Assembly: GCF_026241095.1 (NCBI RefSeq)
Contig: NZ_JAPFGB010000008.1
Coordinates: 62,001-126,000 of the forward strand
From: Saccharopolyspora sp. NFXS83
Lineage (GTDB): Bacteria; Actinomycetota; Actinomycetes; Mycobacteriales; Pseudonocardiaceae
DNA length: 64,000 nt
Direction: 5' to 3'
Shown here: piece by piece, positions 35,036 through 43,273 of the stretch
Layout: every line of letters starts with the position of its first letter
Position numbering within the stretch: the first letter of the stretch is position 1
Notes under the pieces: generated by a model
Told to the model about the DNA's origin: nothing
What the model saw: the letters and a program-made list of their open reading frames with translations, nothing else
The model's database searches: none
Position numbers and translations under genes: made by a program

Positions 35036-35389
35036 ACCGATCCTTCCGTCCGCGACTTCGTCGTCGGGTCGCTGTCGACCAACGCCGCGATGATGTCAGG
35101 ACGAACGGTTACCAACCGGTACAAGGTGCTGTAGGACACCCGGAACCAGGGGCGGACGAGCCAGGAGCGGGCTGCTGCGGGAGCGCGCGGCTTCGAGAGC
35201 GGCGCGAGGCCGGTTCAAGAAGTCGGGCCGCACGTTCCCGGCCCGACTTCCCGATTCCCCAAGCCCCCCGACTCACACCCTGACCCCCTGGGCGCCGTCA
35301 TCATATATCAACGCCGATGGACAGATCCACTGCTTCCGATCATCTGTGTGGATGAACCCGTTCACGACATCGGCGGTGTCACGGAGATC
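35036..35389. promoter_or_regulatory. Promoter region of the HTH-ImmA-membrane-P450 cassette
   Basis: About 350 bp without a gene. The part nearest the cassette (35295-35360) has an AT-rich stretch (CATCATATATCAACG) that could hold a -10 element. An imperfect inverted repeat, ATCCAC at 35331 with GTGGAT near 35348-35353, flanks it. The left part is GC-rich and shows nothing recognisable. Confidence 0.4.
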
Positions 35390-35926
35390 GTGACCCCTTA
35401 CAGTCGAGACGTGCGGCACCCCTCCGACTCCTCCGACGCCGGTTCCGACGGCGGCCCGGCCTCGGGCAGTTCCATCAGCGTGCACGTGTTCTCCGAGCGC
35501 CTGACCGAACTGCTGCAGGGGCAGCCCGATCCGGAGACCGGCAAGCCCTACAGCAGCGAGCGGATGGCCGCGCAGCTGACCGGCCGCGGGGTGCGCATGT
35601 CCGGCACGCACATGTGGCACCTGCGCACCGGCCGCGCCGTGCCGCGGCTCACCGAGGTCGTGGCGTTCGCCGAGTTCTTCGGGGTGGGCCTGGACTTCTT
35701 CGACCCGGCGATCGCACCCGAGCTGCTGGCGCAGTGGCGCCTGGCCGGGCAGCTGCGCAGCCACGGCGTGGAGGAGGTCGCGCTGCGCCAGCTCACCGAC
35801 CAGTTCCCCGAGCAGGACCGGCCGCACGTCACCGACGCCATCCTCGGCGTGCTGCAGGGGTTCAAGGCGTTGCGCGCCGCGGATGGACGAGGTGAACGGG
35901 ATTCGTCTCCCCCGGAGCAATCGTGA
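35390..35926 (+). CDS. EspR-like helix-turn-helix regulator
   Basis: The 178-residue protein has a disordered Asp/Ser-rich N-terminus, then an XRE-like HTH unit. This contains FSERLTELLQGQPDPETGKPYSSERMAAQLTGRGVRMSGTHMWHLRTGRAVPRLTEVVAFAEFFGVGLDFF and resembles mycobacterial EspR in layout, including the C-terminal helical dimerisation part (LRSHGVEEVALRQLTDQFPEQDRPHVTDAILGVLQGF). GTG 35390 follows ACGGAGATC, but 35348 or 35411 are possible, so the start is uncertain. Its stop overlaps the next gene (GTGA). It is the first gene of a coupled four-gene cassette. Confidence 0.75.
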   Translation: MTPYSRDVRHPSDSSDAGSDGGPASGSSISVHVFSERLTELLQGQPDPETGKPYSSERMAAQLTGRGVRMSGTHMWHLRTGRAVPRLTEVVAFAEFFGVGLDFFDPAIAPELLAQWRLAGQLRSHGVEEVALRQLTDQFPEQDRPHVTDAILGVLQGFKALRAADGRGERDSSPPEQS

Positions 35927-36477
35927 GGCTGCTGGTGTGGCACGAAGGGCGTTCGACGTGGAGCGGTTCGCGCCGGTTGCTGCGGTGGCGCAGCGGCAAG
36001 CGGCTCGACGCGCTCGGATTGCCGCGCCGGTTCACCGCCCAGCAGCTGCTGGAGCGGGCGCGCGAGCACCTGGGGCGGGACATCTACTTCGCGGCGGTGG
36101 AGCTGCCGCCGCGCGCCCCGAGCGGCCTGGCGCTGCTGCCGGAGGGCTGCGTGATCATCGTGGCGGACGCGCGCACCACCCGCTGGCACCGCTGGCACAT
36201 CTGGTTGCATGAGCTGATGCACCTGCTGTGGGGCCACGTCGGGCGTCCGCTGTCCGATCCCGCTCCGGCGCTGCGTTCGCTGTTCGGCGAGCTGCCGCCG
36301 GAGGTGCTCAACCGCGTGCTGACCCGCACCGGCTGTTCGGCGCAGGAGGAGGCCGCGGCGGAGATGATGGCCTCGGTGGCGATGCGGCGGATCAGTTCGT
36401 GGGAGTCACCGCAGGCGCAGCAGGTGCCCGATGAGGCGCGGGAGATCCTGCGCCGCTTCCAGTCGACCCTCGGGTGA
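35923..36477 (+). CDS. ImmA/IrrE-like metallopeptidase-type protein
   Basis: The 184-residue protein has a zinc motif HELMH (His96, Glu97, His100 in HIWLHELMHLLWGH) and an acidic stretch EEAAAEMMA about 45 residues later that could hold the third ligand. This is the COG2856-type layout of ImmA and IrrE, which cleave repressors. The N-terminus lacks the common HTH of those proteins, but the preceding gene supplies one. GTG 35923 overlaps the previous stop as GTGA. It may regulate its HTH partner by proteolysis, an inference from this family. Confidence 0.75.
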   Translation: MRLLVWHEGRSTWSGSRRLLRWRSGKRLDALGLPRRFTAQQLLERAREHLGRDIYFAAVELPPRAPSGLALLPEGCVIIVADARTTRWHRWHIWLHELMHLLWGHVGRPLSDPAPALRSLFGELPPEVLNRVLTRTGCSAQEEAAAEMMASVAMRRISSWESPQAQQVPDEAREILRRFQSTLG

Positions 36478-36481
36478 TCCG

Positions 36482-37717
36482 GTGTTCGCCGTTCTGTATC
36501 CGCTGGCCCTGCTGCTGCAATTGAGCGCGTTCCTCTGGAAGTTGCGCGATTTCCTACGCGATCCACGGGATCCTCGGCTGGGCGCGATCACGTTGGCGCT
36601 GCTGTTCGTGGCGTCGGGGTTCAACTTCGCCATTCCCGCCGTGTACCTGGCGGTCGGCGCCTCGTCCGGGGTGCCGAACCTGTCGACGCTGGCGGTGTAC
36701 TCGTCGATCGTGCTGTGCACCGCGTCGCTGCAGGTGTGCTCGGTGAACCTGGCGCGGAACAGGGAGTCGGCGGTGCCCGCGGGCCGGACGCTGGTGCTGG
36801 GCACGACCGCCGTGCTGGTCGTGATGGCCGCGCTGTTCGCGGTGGCCCCGGTGCACGACGCGGCGCACGTGCTGGACTTCGACGCGCACTACTCGGGCGT
36901 CCCGGAGATCGCCGGTTTCCTCGCGGTGTACCTGGGCGCGTACTCGCTGGGCCTGGTGCGCAGCGCGCTGATCTGCCTGCGGATCCGCCCGCACGCGCGG
37001 GACCGCTGGCTGCGGTTGGGGGTGACGCTGGTCCCGATCGGCGTCGCGTTCGGCTTGGGCTACTCGGTGCTGAAGGTCGTCGCGGTCGCCGCGACGTGGC
37101 TCGGCGGGGACCTGGCCGTGGTGAGCACGGTGGTGGCGCCGGTCAGCGCGACCGTCGGGGCGAGCGTGATGGCCGTCGGCTACGTGCTGCCGTCGATGCC
37201 GCGGCTGCTGCGGCGCTGGCGGGCCCGCCGGTTCCTGCGGCCGATGCTGAAGGCGTTGCGCCCGTTGGATCCGGAGCTCGTGCGCAACACCCGGCTGGAG
37301 TCGGCGGAGTACCGCTGGCTGATCGCCACCGACGACCTGCTGCGCGAGTTGCGCCCCTACTTGGATCCGCGGGTCGTCGCGGTGGCCGAGCGGCACGCCG
37401 ACCGCGCCGGCCTCACCGGCGATGAGCGCGCCGCGACGATCGAGGCCGCGCGCATCGCCGCCGGGCTGCGCGCCCACGAATCCGGTGAGCGCCCCGGGTC
37501 GGGCAGCGCCATGATCCGCGAGGACGTCGGCATGCACGGCGCCGAAGCCGCGGTGTGGCGCTTCCCGGAGCAGGATCCGCGGCGTGATCTCGCCGAGGAG
37601 CTGCACTGGCTGTGCTTGATCGGCGAGGCCTTCAGCGGCCCGCACCCGGTGGTCCGGGACGTGCTGGCCGAGCTCGGATCGGCTCGTCCCACGGCAGGAA
37701 CGGAATCCCCTTCGTGA
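36482..37717 (+). CDS. MAB_1171c-type multi-pass membrane protein
   Basis: The 411-residue protein has seven or so hydrophobic segments in residues about 1-240: AVLYPLALLLQLSAFLW, LGAITLALLFVASGFNF, TLAVYSSIVLCTASLQV, GTTAVLVVMAALFAVAP, IAGFLAVYLGAYSLGLV, LRLGVTLVPIGVAFGLGYSVLKV and VSATVGASVMAVGYVLP. A cytoplasmic C-terminal region of about 170 residues follows. The pattern fits the MAB_1171c family, described as a putative transporter and often found next to HTH and ImmA-like genes. GTG 36482 lacks a strong Shine-Dalgarno and lies 5 bp after the previous stop. Its stop overlaps the P450 start. Confidence 0.72.
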   Translation: MFAVLYPLALLLQLSAFLWKLRDFLRDPRDPRLGAITLALLFVASGFNFAIPAVYLAVGASSGVPNLSTLAVYSSIVLCTASLQVCSVNLARNRESAVPAGRTLVLGTTAVLVVMAALFAVAPVHDAAHVLDFDAHYSGVPEIAGFLAVYLGAYSLGLVRSALICLRIRPHARDRWLRLGVTLVPIGVAFGLGYSVLKVVAVAATWLGGDLAVVSTVVAPVSATVGASVMAVGYVLPSMPRLLRRWRARRFLRPMLKALRPLDPELVRNTRLESAEYRWLIATDDLLRELRPYLDPRVVAVAERHADRAGLTGDERAATIEAARIAAGLRAHESGERPGSGSAMIREDVGMHGAEAAVWRFPEQDPRRDLAEELHWLCLIGEAFSGPHPVVRDVLAELGSARPTAGTESPS

Positions 37718-38841
37718 CCGACCCCTTCACCGCGTCCGATCCGTTCGCCGCGCTCGCCGAACTGCGCGCCGCGGGCCCGGTGCACCGGGTCCGCACCCCG
37801 GACGGCCCGGAGGCGTGGCTGCTCACCCGCTACGCCGACGTGCGCAGCTCGCTCGGCGATCAGCGGCTCGCGCTGAACCGCGCGCACTCGAACGGCGCGG
37901 ACTACGCGGGTTTCGACCTGCCGCCGCAGCTGGACGCGCACCTGCTCAACAGCGATCCGCCCCGGCACACCCGGCTGCGACGGGAGATCGCGCCGAGCTT
38001 CACCGCGCAACGGGTGCGCGCGATGGCGCCGGAAGTGCGGGCGGTGGCGGGAGAGCTCGCCCGCTCGCTGCCGGCGGACGTCGACCTGGTCGCCGATTTC
38101 GCCGTGGTGCTGCCGGTGCGGATCATCGCCGAGCTGCTGCCACTGCCCGCCGAGGCGCGGCGGGACTTCGCGGCGTGGGCGAACGCGCTGCTGCGCCACT
38201 CCCCCGGTTCGGAACCGCGCGCGCGGGACACCATGCACGACATGCGGCGGATCATCGGCGGCGCGCTGGGGTCCGCGCCGCCGGGGGGAACGCTGCTGTC
38301 CGGTCTGCTCGCCGCCCGCGCCGGGGACCGCCTCGACTCCGACGAGCTCACCAGCATGGTGTTCTACCTGCTGTTCGTCTGGTACGAGATCATGGTGCAC
38401 GCGGTGTCGTCCGCGGTGCTGCGCCTGCTGGGCACGCCCGCCTCGCTCGATCAGGGCGTGGAGGAGGTCTTGCGCTTCCACCCGCCGCAGCTGCTCGCCG
38501 CGCCCCGCTACGCGCTGGCGGAGCTGACCGTCGACGGCGTCACCATCCCCGCCGGGGACACGCTGCTGCTGTCGCTGGCCTCGGCGAACCGCGATGAGCA
38601 CGTCTTCGACGACGCGGAGGCGTTCGCCCCGGACCGCTCCCCGAACCCGCACCTGAGCCTCGGCCACGGCATCCACTCCTGCCCCGCATCGGCCCTGACC
38701 CGGGTGATCGCGGTGGCGGCCGTGGAGGCGCTGCACGAGGCCCGGCCCGGGCTCTCCCTCGCGGTCACCTCGGACACTGCCACCTGGCGCGGCAACTTCC
38801 GCCACCACGGCCCGGCGACCCTGCCCGGCTCCCCGGGGTGA
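37714..38841 (+). CDS. Atypical cytochrome P450
   Basis: The 375-residue protein has the heme Cys323 in LSLGHGIHSCPASALTR and an ExxR motif (Glu251-Arg254 in EEVLRFHPP), so the heme fold is probably intact. Two signature parts deviate. The I-helix AGxxT oxygen-activation motif is replaced by FVWYEIM (221-227), which keeps Glu but lacks the Thr. The heme loop FGxGxHxCxG reads LGHGIHSCPA. It may have altered oxygen chemistry or bind rather than oxidise a ligand. No redox partner is nearby. GTG 37714 overlaps the previous stop (GTGA), making it the last gene of the cassette. Confidence 0.85.
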   Translation: MTDPFTASDPFAALAELRAAGPVHRVRTPDGPEAWLLTRYADVRSSLGDQRLALNRAHSNGADYAGFDLPPQLDAHLLNSDPPRHTRLRREIAPSFTAQRVRAMAPEVRAVAGELARSLPADVDLVADFAVVLPVRIIAELLPLPAEARRDFAAWANALLRHSPGSEPRARDTMHDMRRIIGGALGSAPPGGTLLSGLLAARAGDRLDSDELTSMVFYLLFVWYEIMVHAVSSAVLRLLGTPASLDQGVEEVLRFHPPQLLAAPRYALAELTVDGVTIPAGDTLLLSLASANRDEHVFDDAEAFAPDRSPNPHLSLGHGIHSCPASALTRVIAVAAVEALHEARPGLSLAVTSDTATWRGNFRHHGPATLPGSPG

Positions 38842-39106
38842 ACCGCGCACCGCGCTGACTCGCGATGGGCGACCGGCGGCTAGCGGGGGGACCCGCTCGA
38901 CGGCCGGACCCGGCGGGGGCGGTAGCGGTCGGTTCGCGGCGAACGTGTTCTGCCTGCTGCTCGACCGCGCTCCGCTCGCCGTCCGGCATCGGCCGCACGA
39001 TGCGGATGGGCCCGAGGAGCGCCTCTCCTACCTCGCTCGGGGCCCGGGACGCTCCACTCGAACCGGCGTCATCGACGTCCGGCCCTCCTACGGCTGGTTC
39101 CTCGGC

Positions 39107-39889
39107 CTACAGGGGTTGGCAGTGGGGGCAGTGGTAGGTGGTCCGGCCCGCTGTCGTGCTGCGGGTGAGGGCGGTGGTGCAGCGCGGGCAGTGCGGGTCG
39201 GGCTCGTCGCGGTGGCCGGTGAGCCACGACGGCCGGGCCGGGACGTGCGCGACCTTCGCGGATCGGCGCAGCACGGCGTGCGCGCGGCGGCTGAGCCGGG
39301 AGAGGTCGTCCGAGGTGAGGTCGCGGGTGCCGCGGGCGGGGTGGATGTACGACTGCCACAGCACCTCGTCGACGGTGAGGTTGCCCAGCCCCGCGAGCAC
39401 CGCCTGGTCCATCAACGCGGATTTGACGCCGCGCCTGGTGCGGGTGATCCGGTGGCGGTAGTCGGCGGCGGAGGCGGCGAGCGCGTCCGGGCCGAGGTCG
39501 CCGAGCAGCGCCTCGACGTCGGCCCGCTCGCGCGCCAGGTGCAGGCCGGTGAGCTTGCGCATGTCCCGGTACCGCAGGTCCCCGCCTCGGCAGCGCAGCA
39601 GCACGCGGTCGTGGTCGTGGAGCTCGTCGCCGGGATCGCACCACAGCAAGCGGCCGGTCATGCCGAAGTGCAGCAGCAACTGCGGGAACTCCTCGCCGGT
39701 GGGCAGCGCGAGCCACTTGCCGTGCCGCCACGGGGTGCCGAGTCGGGTTCCGCGCATCGCCGCGCGGAACTCGGATTCCGAGACTCCGCGCAGCACCTGC
39801 GCGTCGCGCACCTCCACCTCGCGCACGGTCCGCCCGGACGCGAGCTCGGCGACTCGGCGGAATCCCTCGACGTCCGGCAGTTCAGGCAC
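39107..39889 (-). CDS. Fpg/Nei-family DNA glycosylase
   Basis: The 260-residue base-excision repair enzyme begins PELPDVEGFRR, giving the catalytic Pro and Glu after Met removal. Lys in PWRHGKWLAL, the helix-two-turn-helix QAVLAGLGNLTVDEVLWQS, and a C4 zinc finger (CPRC near 236 and CPHC near 253) follow. The H2TH loop is a variant of the common AGIGNIYADEALF, as in actinobacterial Nei2-type enzymes. It removes oxidised bases and cuts at the abasic site. The GTG start encodes the Met before Pro1. Confidence 0.9.
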   Translation of the reverse strand: MPELPDVEGFRRVAELASGRTVREVEVRDAQVLRGVSESEFRAAMRGTRLGTPWRHGKWLALPTGEEFPQLLLHFGMTGRLLWCDPGDELHDHDRVLLRCRGGDLRYRDMRKLTGLHLARERADVEALLGDLGPDALAASAADYRHRITRTRRGVKSALMDQAVLAGLGNLTVDEVLWQSYIHPARGTRDLTSDDLSRLSRRAHAVLRRSAKVAHVPARPSWLTGHRDEPDPHCPRCTTALTRSTTAGRTTYHCPHCQPL

Positions 39890-39931
39890 GGTTCCGGTCT
39901 ACCCGCCCGCTCACCGCAGCAACCCCGGGGC

Positions 39932-40243
39932 TCAGTTCGAGTCGAGCGCGTGGCGCAGCCGGCCGAGCCAGTCGAGGTGGCCGCGGATGGCGTCCTGGCC
40001 GGACGGCGTGAGCCGGAACCAGGTGCGGGGTTTGCGGCCCACCGAGCCCTTGCGCACTTCGAGGTAACCGGCTTCTTCGAGGGTGCGGCTGTGCTTGGAG
40101 ATCGCGGAGTCGCTGACGCCCAGCATGTCGCGGGCGGTGGCGAAGTCGACCCACTCGGCGCCTTGCAGCAGAGCGCACAGCGCGAGGCGGGGGCCGGTTT
40201 CGAAGATCGGCTCGCGACCTTCCGCCTGGTCGTGACCGGTCAC
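39932..40243 (-). CDS. Winged-helix transcriptional regulator
   Basis: The 103-residue protein is one winged HTH domain: FETGPRLALCALLQGAEWVDFATARDMLGVSDSAISKHSRTLEEAGYLEVRKG, then a wing GRKPRTWFRLT and a C-terminal helix. It resembles small MarR/ArsR-like HTH_27 regulators found with a membrane protein partner. GTG 40243 overlaps the stop of the membrane protein (GTGA), so the two are coupled. It may repress this pair by binding the palindrome upstream of the first gene. Confidence 0.82.
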   Translation of the reverse strand: MTGHDQAEGREPIFETGPRLALCALLQGAEWVDFATARDMLGVSDSAISKHSRTLEEAGYLEVRKGSVGRKPRTWFRLTPSGQDAIRGHLDWLGRLRHALDSN

Positions 40244-40704
40244 GGCCGGACCCGGCCCTCTTCGATGTCCCGGACCATCGCCGAGCGGATCTTGATCTGG
40301 ATGCCGAACACCGCGATCGCCACGACGGGGAGCACCAGGAACGCGATCCCCAGCTGCTCGTTGTTGACCAGCACGTTGATCCCGGCGAATCCGATGATCA
40401 TGATGACGATGCTGGCCAGCCAGAACGGCAAGGCGCCGGGGTACGAGCCGATCCGTTTGGGGAGGTAGACGCCGGAGCGGCGCCGTCGGCTCCAGGAGTA
40501 GATGGCCGAGGCGAAGACGATCGCGACCAGGGCCCACTCGATGTACGACCTGCCGCCCGGCAGCAAGGAGAACCAGATCGGGAGCCCGGAAGCGATCACC
40601 AGGGCGACTCCGGAGAGCACCCAGTAGACGACGGGGAACCGCGCGTGCGCGGCGATCCGGCGGCGCGCGTCGGCGACTTGGTCGAGCTCGGGCGTGTCGG
40701 ACAT
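40240..40704 (-). CDS. Four-pass membrane protein
   Basis: The 154-residue protein has four hydrophobic segments: FPVVYWVLSGVALVIASGLPIWFSLL, IEWALVAIVFASAIYSW, ALPFWLASIVIMIIGFAGINVLV, and IAFLVLPVVAIAVFGIQIKI. The N- and C-termini are charged. ATG 40704 follows GGGAGACCACCTG; ATG 40719 is an alternative. It is the first gene of a two-gene operon with a winged-helix regulator, a common arrangement in actinobacteria with unknown role. Confidence 0.8.
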   Translation of the reverse strand: MSDTPELDQVADARRRIAAHARFPVVYWVLSGVALVIASGLPIWFSLLPGGRSYIEWALVAIVFASAIYSWSRRRRSGVYLPKRIGSYPGALPFWLASIVIMIIGFAGINVLVNNEQLGIAFLVLPVVAIAVFGIQIKIRSAMVRDIEEGRVRP

Positions 40705-40754
40705 CAGGTGGTCTCCCATCCGGACTACTTTCGATATGGAAAGCGTACACGGAT

Positions 40755-40770
40755 TGGAAATTAGATTCCA
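40755..40770. promoter_or_regulatory. Inverted repeat TGGAA-N6-TTCCA
   Basis: The two 5-bp arms lie about 50 bp upstream of the membrane-protein start in the same AT-rich stretch as a second ATGGAAAG half-site. It is a candidate operator for the coupled winged-helix regulator. Confidence 0.4.
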
Positions 40771-40789
40771 GAGAGGTCGACTCGCGGGC

Positions 40790-41437
40790 TCACCTCGCCG
40801 GAGACGGGGAGGTCAAGTGGGTGGTGAACCAGGCCGCGGCCTCGCCGGCGACCTGGTTCAGCGCGCCGGGTTCCTCGAAGAGGTGGGTCGCGCCCTCGAC
40901 GACGTGGAGCTCGTGCGGCGCGGTGAGCCCGGCAGCGGCCTGGCGGTTGAGCTCCAGCACTTCGGGATCGGCACCGCCCACGATGAGCAGCGTCGGGGCC
41001 CGCAGCTCGGCGATCGGCCCGGTGGCGAGGTCCGGCCTGCCACCTCGGGACACCACCGCTCGCACCCCGTCGGGCCTGCGAGCGGCGGCGCCGAGCGCGG
41101 CGGCGGCACCGGTGCTCGCGCCGAACAAGCCCGACGGTCGCCCCCACCAGTCGAGGACGCCGAGCACCCGCACCGTGAGCAGCGGGATGTTGAAGCGCAT
41201 CTCGCCGTGCGCGTCGCGGTCGCACTCCTCGTCGGTGAGCAGGTCCATCAGCAGCGTGCCGAAACCCGCCTCCTGCAACCGCGCGGCGACCCACCGGTTG
41301 CGATCGCTGTGCCGGGAGGAGCCGCTGCCGTGCGCGAAGATCACCAGCGGTGCCTCGTCGTGCGGCAGCGTCAGGTCACCGGTGAGCGCGCTGGCGCCGT
41401 GCACCGCCGGGAGCGAGACCTGCTCAGGTTCCGCCAT
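40790..41437 (-). CDS. Alpha/beta hydrolase, dienelactone-hydrolase-like
   Basis: The 215-residue soluble hydrolase has oxyanion motif FAHGSGSSRHS, nucleophile elbow LFGASTGAAAALGAA (Ser), acid in IVGGADPEVLELN and His in EGATHLFEEPGALNQVA. It resembles small DLH-like or phosphoribosyl transferase-linked hydrolases in actinobacteria. It overlaps the DUF5709 gene by 14 bp on the same strand and may be co-transcribed with it. Substrate unknown. Confidence 0.87.
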   Translation of the reverse strand: MAEPEQVSLPAVHGASALTGDLTLPHDEAPLVIFAHGSGSSRHSDRNRWVAARLQEAGFGTLLMDLLTDEECDRDAHGEMRFNIPLLTVRVLGVLDWWGRPSGLFGASTGAAAALGAAARRPDGVRAVVSRGGRPDLATGPIAELRAPTLLIVGGADPEVLELNRQAAAGLTAPHELHVVEGATHLFEEPGALNQVAGEAAAWFTTHLTSPSPAR

Positions 41438-41948
41438 CCCGCACCCGTTCCGCGTTCTCCTCCGGTGCGGACGGCGAGGTCTCCGCCACCTCGCCTTCGC
41501 CGCTGACGGCGGACAGGCCGGTGTTCTCGACCTCGGCGCCTTCGAGGACGACGCCCGGTTCCTCGTCGGTCCCCGCGGACGCGGCGACCTGCTCCCCGGA
41601 GGCGCCGTCGGCGACCTCGCGGGCGGCCCGCTCGTCCACGGTCTCGTCGAGCTCGCTCAGCGGCTTCTCGACGAGGGGTTCACCGAGGTCCGCACCTGGC
41701 TCCGGGCGCTCCTCGGCGAGCCGTTCGTCGAGCGTCTCGCCTTCGCGCTCCTCGCGCGGAGTGGGCCTGGCCGCGGTGGTCTGCGACCAGCGCTCCGGCG
41801 GTTCGACGCCTTCTTCCAGCGGGTCAACACCGAGTTCGTCCTCGTCGAGGTCCCCGGCGGATTGCAGTTCGGCCGGGTCCTGCGGGTCTTCGGGGTCCGG
41901 GCCGACCTCGTCAGCCGAGGGCGTCGAAGCATCCAGCGGGTCCGACAT
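41424..41948 (-). CDS. DUF5709-type acidic protein
   Basis: The 174-residue product is very acidic and disordered-looking. It carries the DUF5709 core DEDELGVDPLEEGVEPPERWSQTTA and REEREGETLDERLAEERPE. Members of this family are small actinobacterial proteins of unknown role, often near stress genes. The ATG is clear in CGCGATGTCGGAC. It precedes and overlaps the hydrolase by 14 bp. Confidence 0.8.
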   Translation of the reverse strand: MSDPLDASTPSADEVGPDPEDPQDPAELQSAGDLDEDELGVDPLEEGVEPPERWSQTTAARPTPREEREGETLDERLAEERPEPGADLGEPLVEKPLSELDETVDERAAREVADGASGEQVAASAGTDEEPGVVLEGAEVENTGLSAVSGEGEVAETSPSAPEENAERVRDGGT

Positions 41949-42053
41949 CGCGCGCGTCTCCGTTCTCGTGCGGACAGGACATCCGCACCCCGGCTACCCG
42001 CGCACGCGCGGGCTAATCCCGGCCGCCACCGGTGAGACGGCCCACCGGGCAGA

Positions 42054-42236
42054 TCAGCGGGCGACGGCCCGCAGGAAGGACTTCCACCGCTCCCGATCGA
42101 CGATCAAGGTGCCGCCGTCGCGGTCCTTGGTGTCCCGGATGCCCACGACGGCAGGAGTCAGCGCGACCTCCACGCAGCCTTGCGAACTACTCGAATAGCT
42201 GGATTTGAACCACAAAGCCTGCGCCAGTTCTTGCAT
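42054..42236 (-). CDS. DUF397 protein
   Basis: The 60-residue protein starts MQELAQALWFKSSYSSSSQ and continues GCVEVALTPAVVGIRDTKDRDGGTL, the hallmark of DUF397. These proteins are partners of Scr1/WhiJ-type XRE regulators in mycelial actinomycetes. The ATG lies 4 bp downstream of the XRE stop, with ATGAGGTC as ribosome-binding site, so the two form an operon. Confidence 0.9.
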   Translation of the reverse strand: MQELAQALWFKSSYSSSSQGCVEVALTPAVVGIRDTKDRDGGTLIVDRERWKSFLRAVAR

Positions 42237-42240
42237 GACC

Positions 42241-43104
42241 TCATGTTATCGACCGCAACGCGTCCCGGATGATCTCTTCGGACGCCTCGACGTCGGCTGC
42301 CCGGTCCAGCGCCTCGTCGAACGACAAGCTGTACTGGTGGACTCGAGCCTCGGTGTCGATCAGGTTCAACGAAGTCACCGCCTCGTGCCAAGCCAGCCTT
42401 CGCAATCTCGGGCTCGGGAACGTGAGCAGGTGGAACGTGGATGAGCCCATCGCGCCGTAGCTTCCTGCACTGAACGGGATGATCCGGATCGCCAACGTGT
42501 CAGAGTGCGCGTGGATCATGTTCAGGACGTGCTCGAGCTGACCGGAAAGCACCTCACGGCCGCCGACCTGCTGGCGCAGCACGCCTTCCGTCAAGACGAT
42601 GACCGCACGCAGCGGATCGGAGCCGCTGATCCTGTGCTGCCGCATCTGCCGCGCTTCGACCCTGCGATCGATCTCGGAGCCCCGCAGGTTCGCGCGATCC
42701 CCGCTGTGCACGGCGTGCGCGTAGTCGCGGGTTTGCAAAAGCCCTGACATGACACCGCTTTCATAACTGCGGATCTCTTCCGCCCCGTGCTCGAAACCGA
42801 AGTAGCGCAGCAGTTCCGGGGCGAACAGGCCGCTGTAGCGGGACCACCATCCCCGGCCGTCCGACGCCTTGCGCAGCTCCACGAGCTCGGCGGCTTCGTC
42901 GTCGTCGAGCAGGTACGTCCCGGCGAGGGCGGTGAGCTTGTCCTCGGCGATCTTCCGGCGACCGTGCTCGATGTTGCTGAGGTAGTTCTGCGTGACGCCG
43001 ATCGAGTGCGCCGCATCGGTTCCCGTCATGTCGACCTGCTCGCGGGCCGCCTTCAGCCGGATGCCCAACTCCCAGGCCGCGACCAGTGGTGATGCCGGTG
43101 CCAT
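42241..43104 (-). CDS. Scr1/WhiJ-type XRE regulator (DUF5753)
   Basis: The 287-residue regulator has an N-terminal XRE HTH (GIRLKAAREQVDMTGTDAAHSIGVTQNYLSNIEHGRRKI) and a DUF5753 domain (about 100-285). The DUF5753 part includes GLFAPELLRYFGFEHGAEEIRSYESGVMSGLLQTRDYA, ILTEGVLRQQVGG, and AIRIIPFSAGSYGAMGSSTFHLL. ATG 43104 follows GAGGAGCGAG; the frame runs to 43137. It is followed by DUF397 and is divergent from a zinc-finger protein. Such modules regulate development or antibiotic production in Streptomyces (knowledge of the family). Confidence 0.9.
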   Translation of the reverse strand: MAPASPLVAAWELGIRLKAAREQVDMTGTDAAHSIGVTQNYLSNIEHGRRKIAEDKLTALAGTYLLDDDEAAELVELRKASDGRGWWSRYSGLFAPELLRYFGFEHGAEEIRSYESGVMSGLLQTRDYAHAVHSGDRANLRGSEIDRRVEARQMRQHRISGSDPLRAVIVLTEGVLRQQVGGREVLSGQLEHVLNMIHAHSDTLAIRIIPFSAGSYGAMGSSTFHLLTFPSPRLRRLAWHEAVTSLNLIDTEARVHQYSLSFDEALDRAADVEASEEIIRDALRSIT

Positions 43105-43179
43105 CTCGCTCCTCAGCTCGCTCGACCGTGCCCGCACAGGCTAAACGCAGAGATCAGAACCCGTTCGAGTGATACCGAC

Positions 43180-43191
43180 AGAAATATTTCT
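43180..43191. promoter_or_regulatory. Palindrome AGAAATATTTCT in the XRE/zinc-finger divergent region
   Basis: A perfect 12-bp AT-rich palindrome lies between the XRE gene start (43104) and the zinc-finger gene (43274), in DNA otherwise above 70% G+C. It is a candidate operator for the XRE regulator. Confidence 0.5.
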
Positions 43192-43273
43192 AGATTAGAT
43201 TCCTCCTCGGCGGCCCCGGTCCTCCCCCGACCCCGACGGGGCCGCCGCCTCCCCCACAGGAGAGGAGAGCGCG

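Noticed and set aside
38842-39106. Possible small gene between the P450 and Fpg genes
   Set aside because: Open plus-strand frames exist but are shadows or lack start signals and domains.
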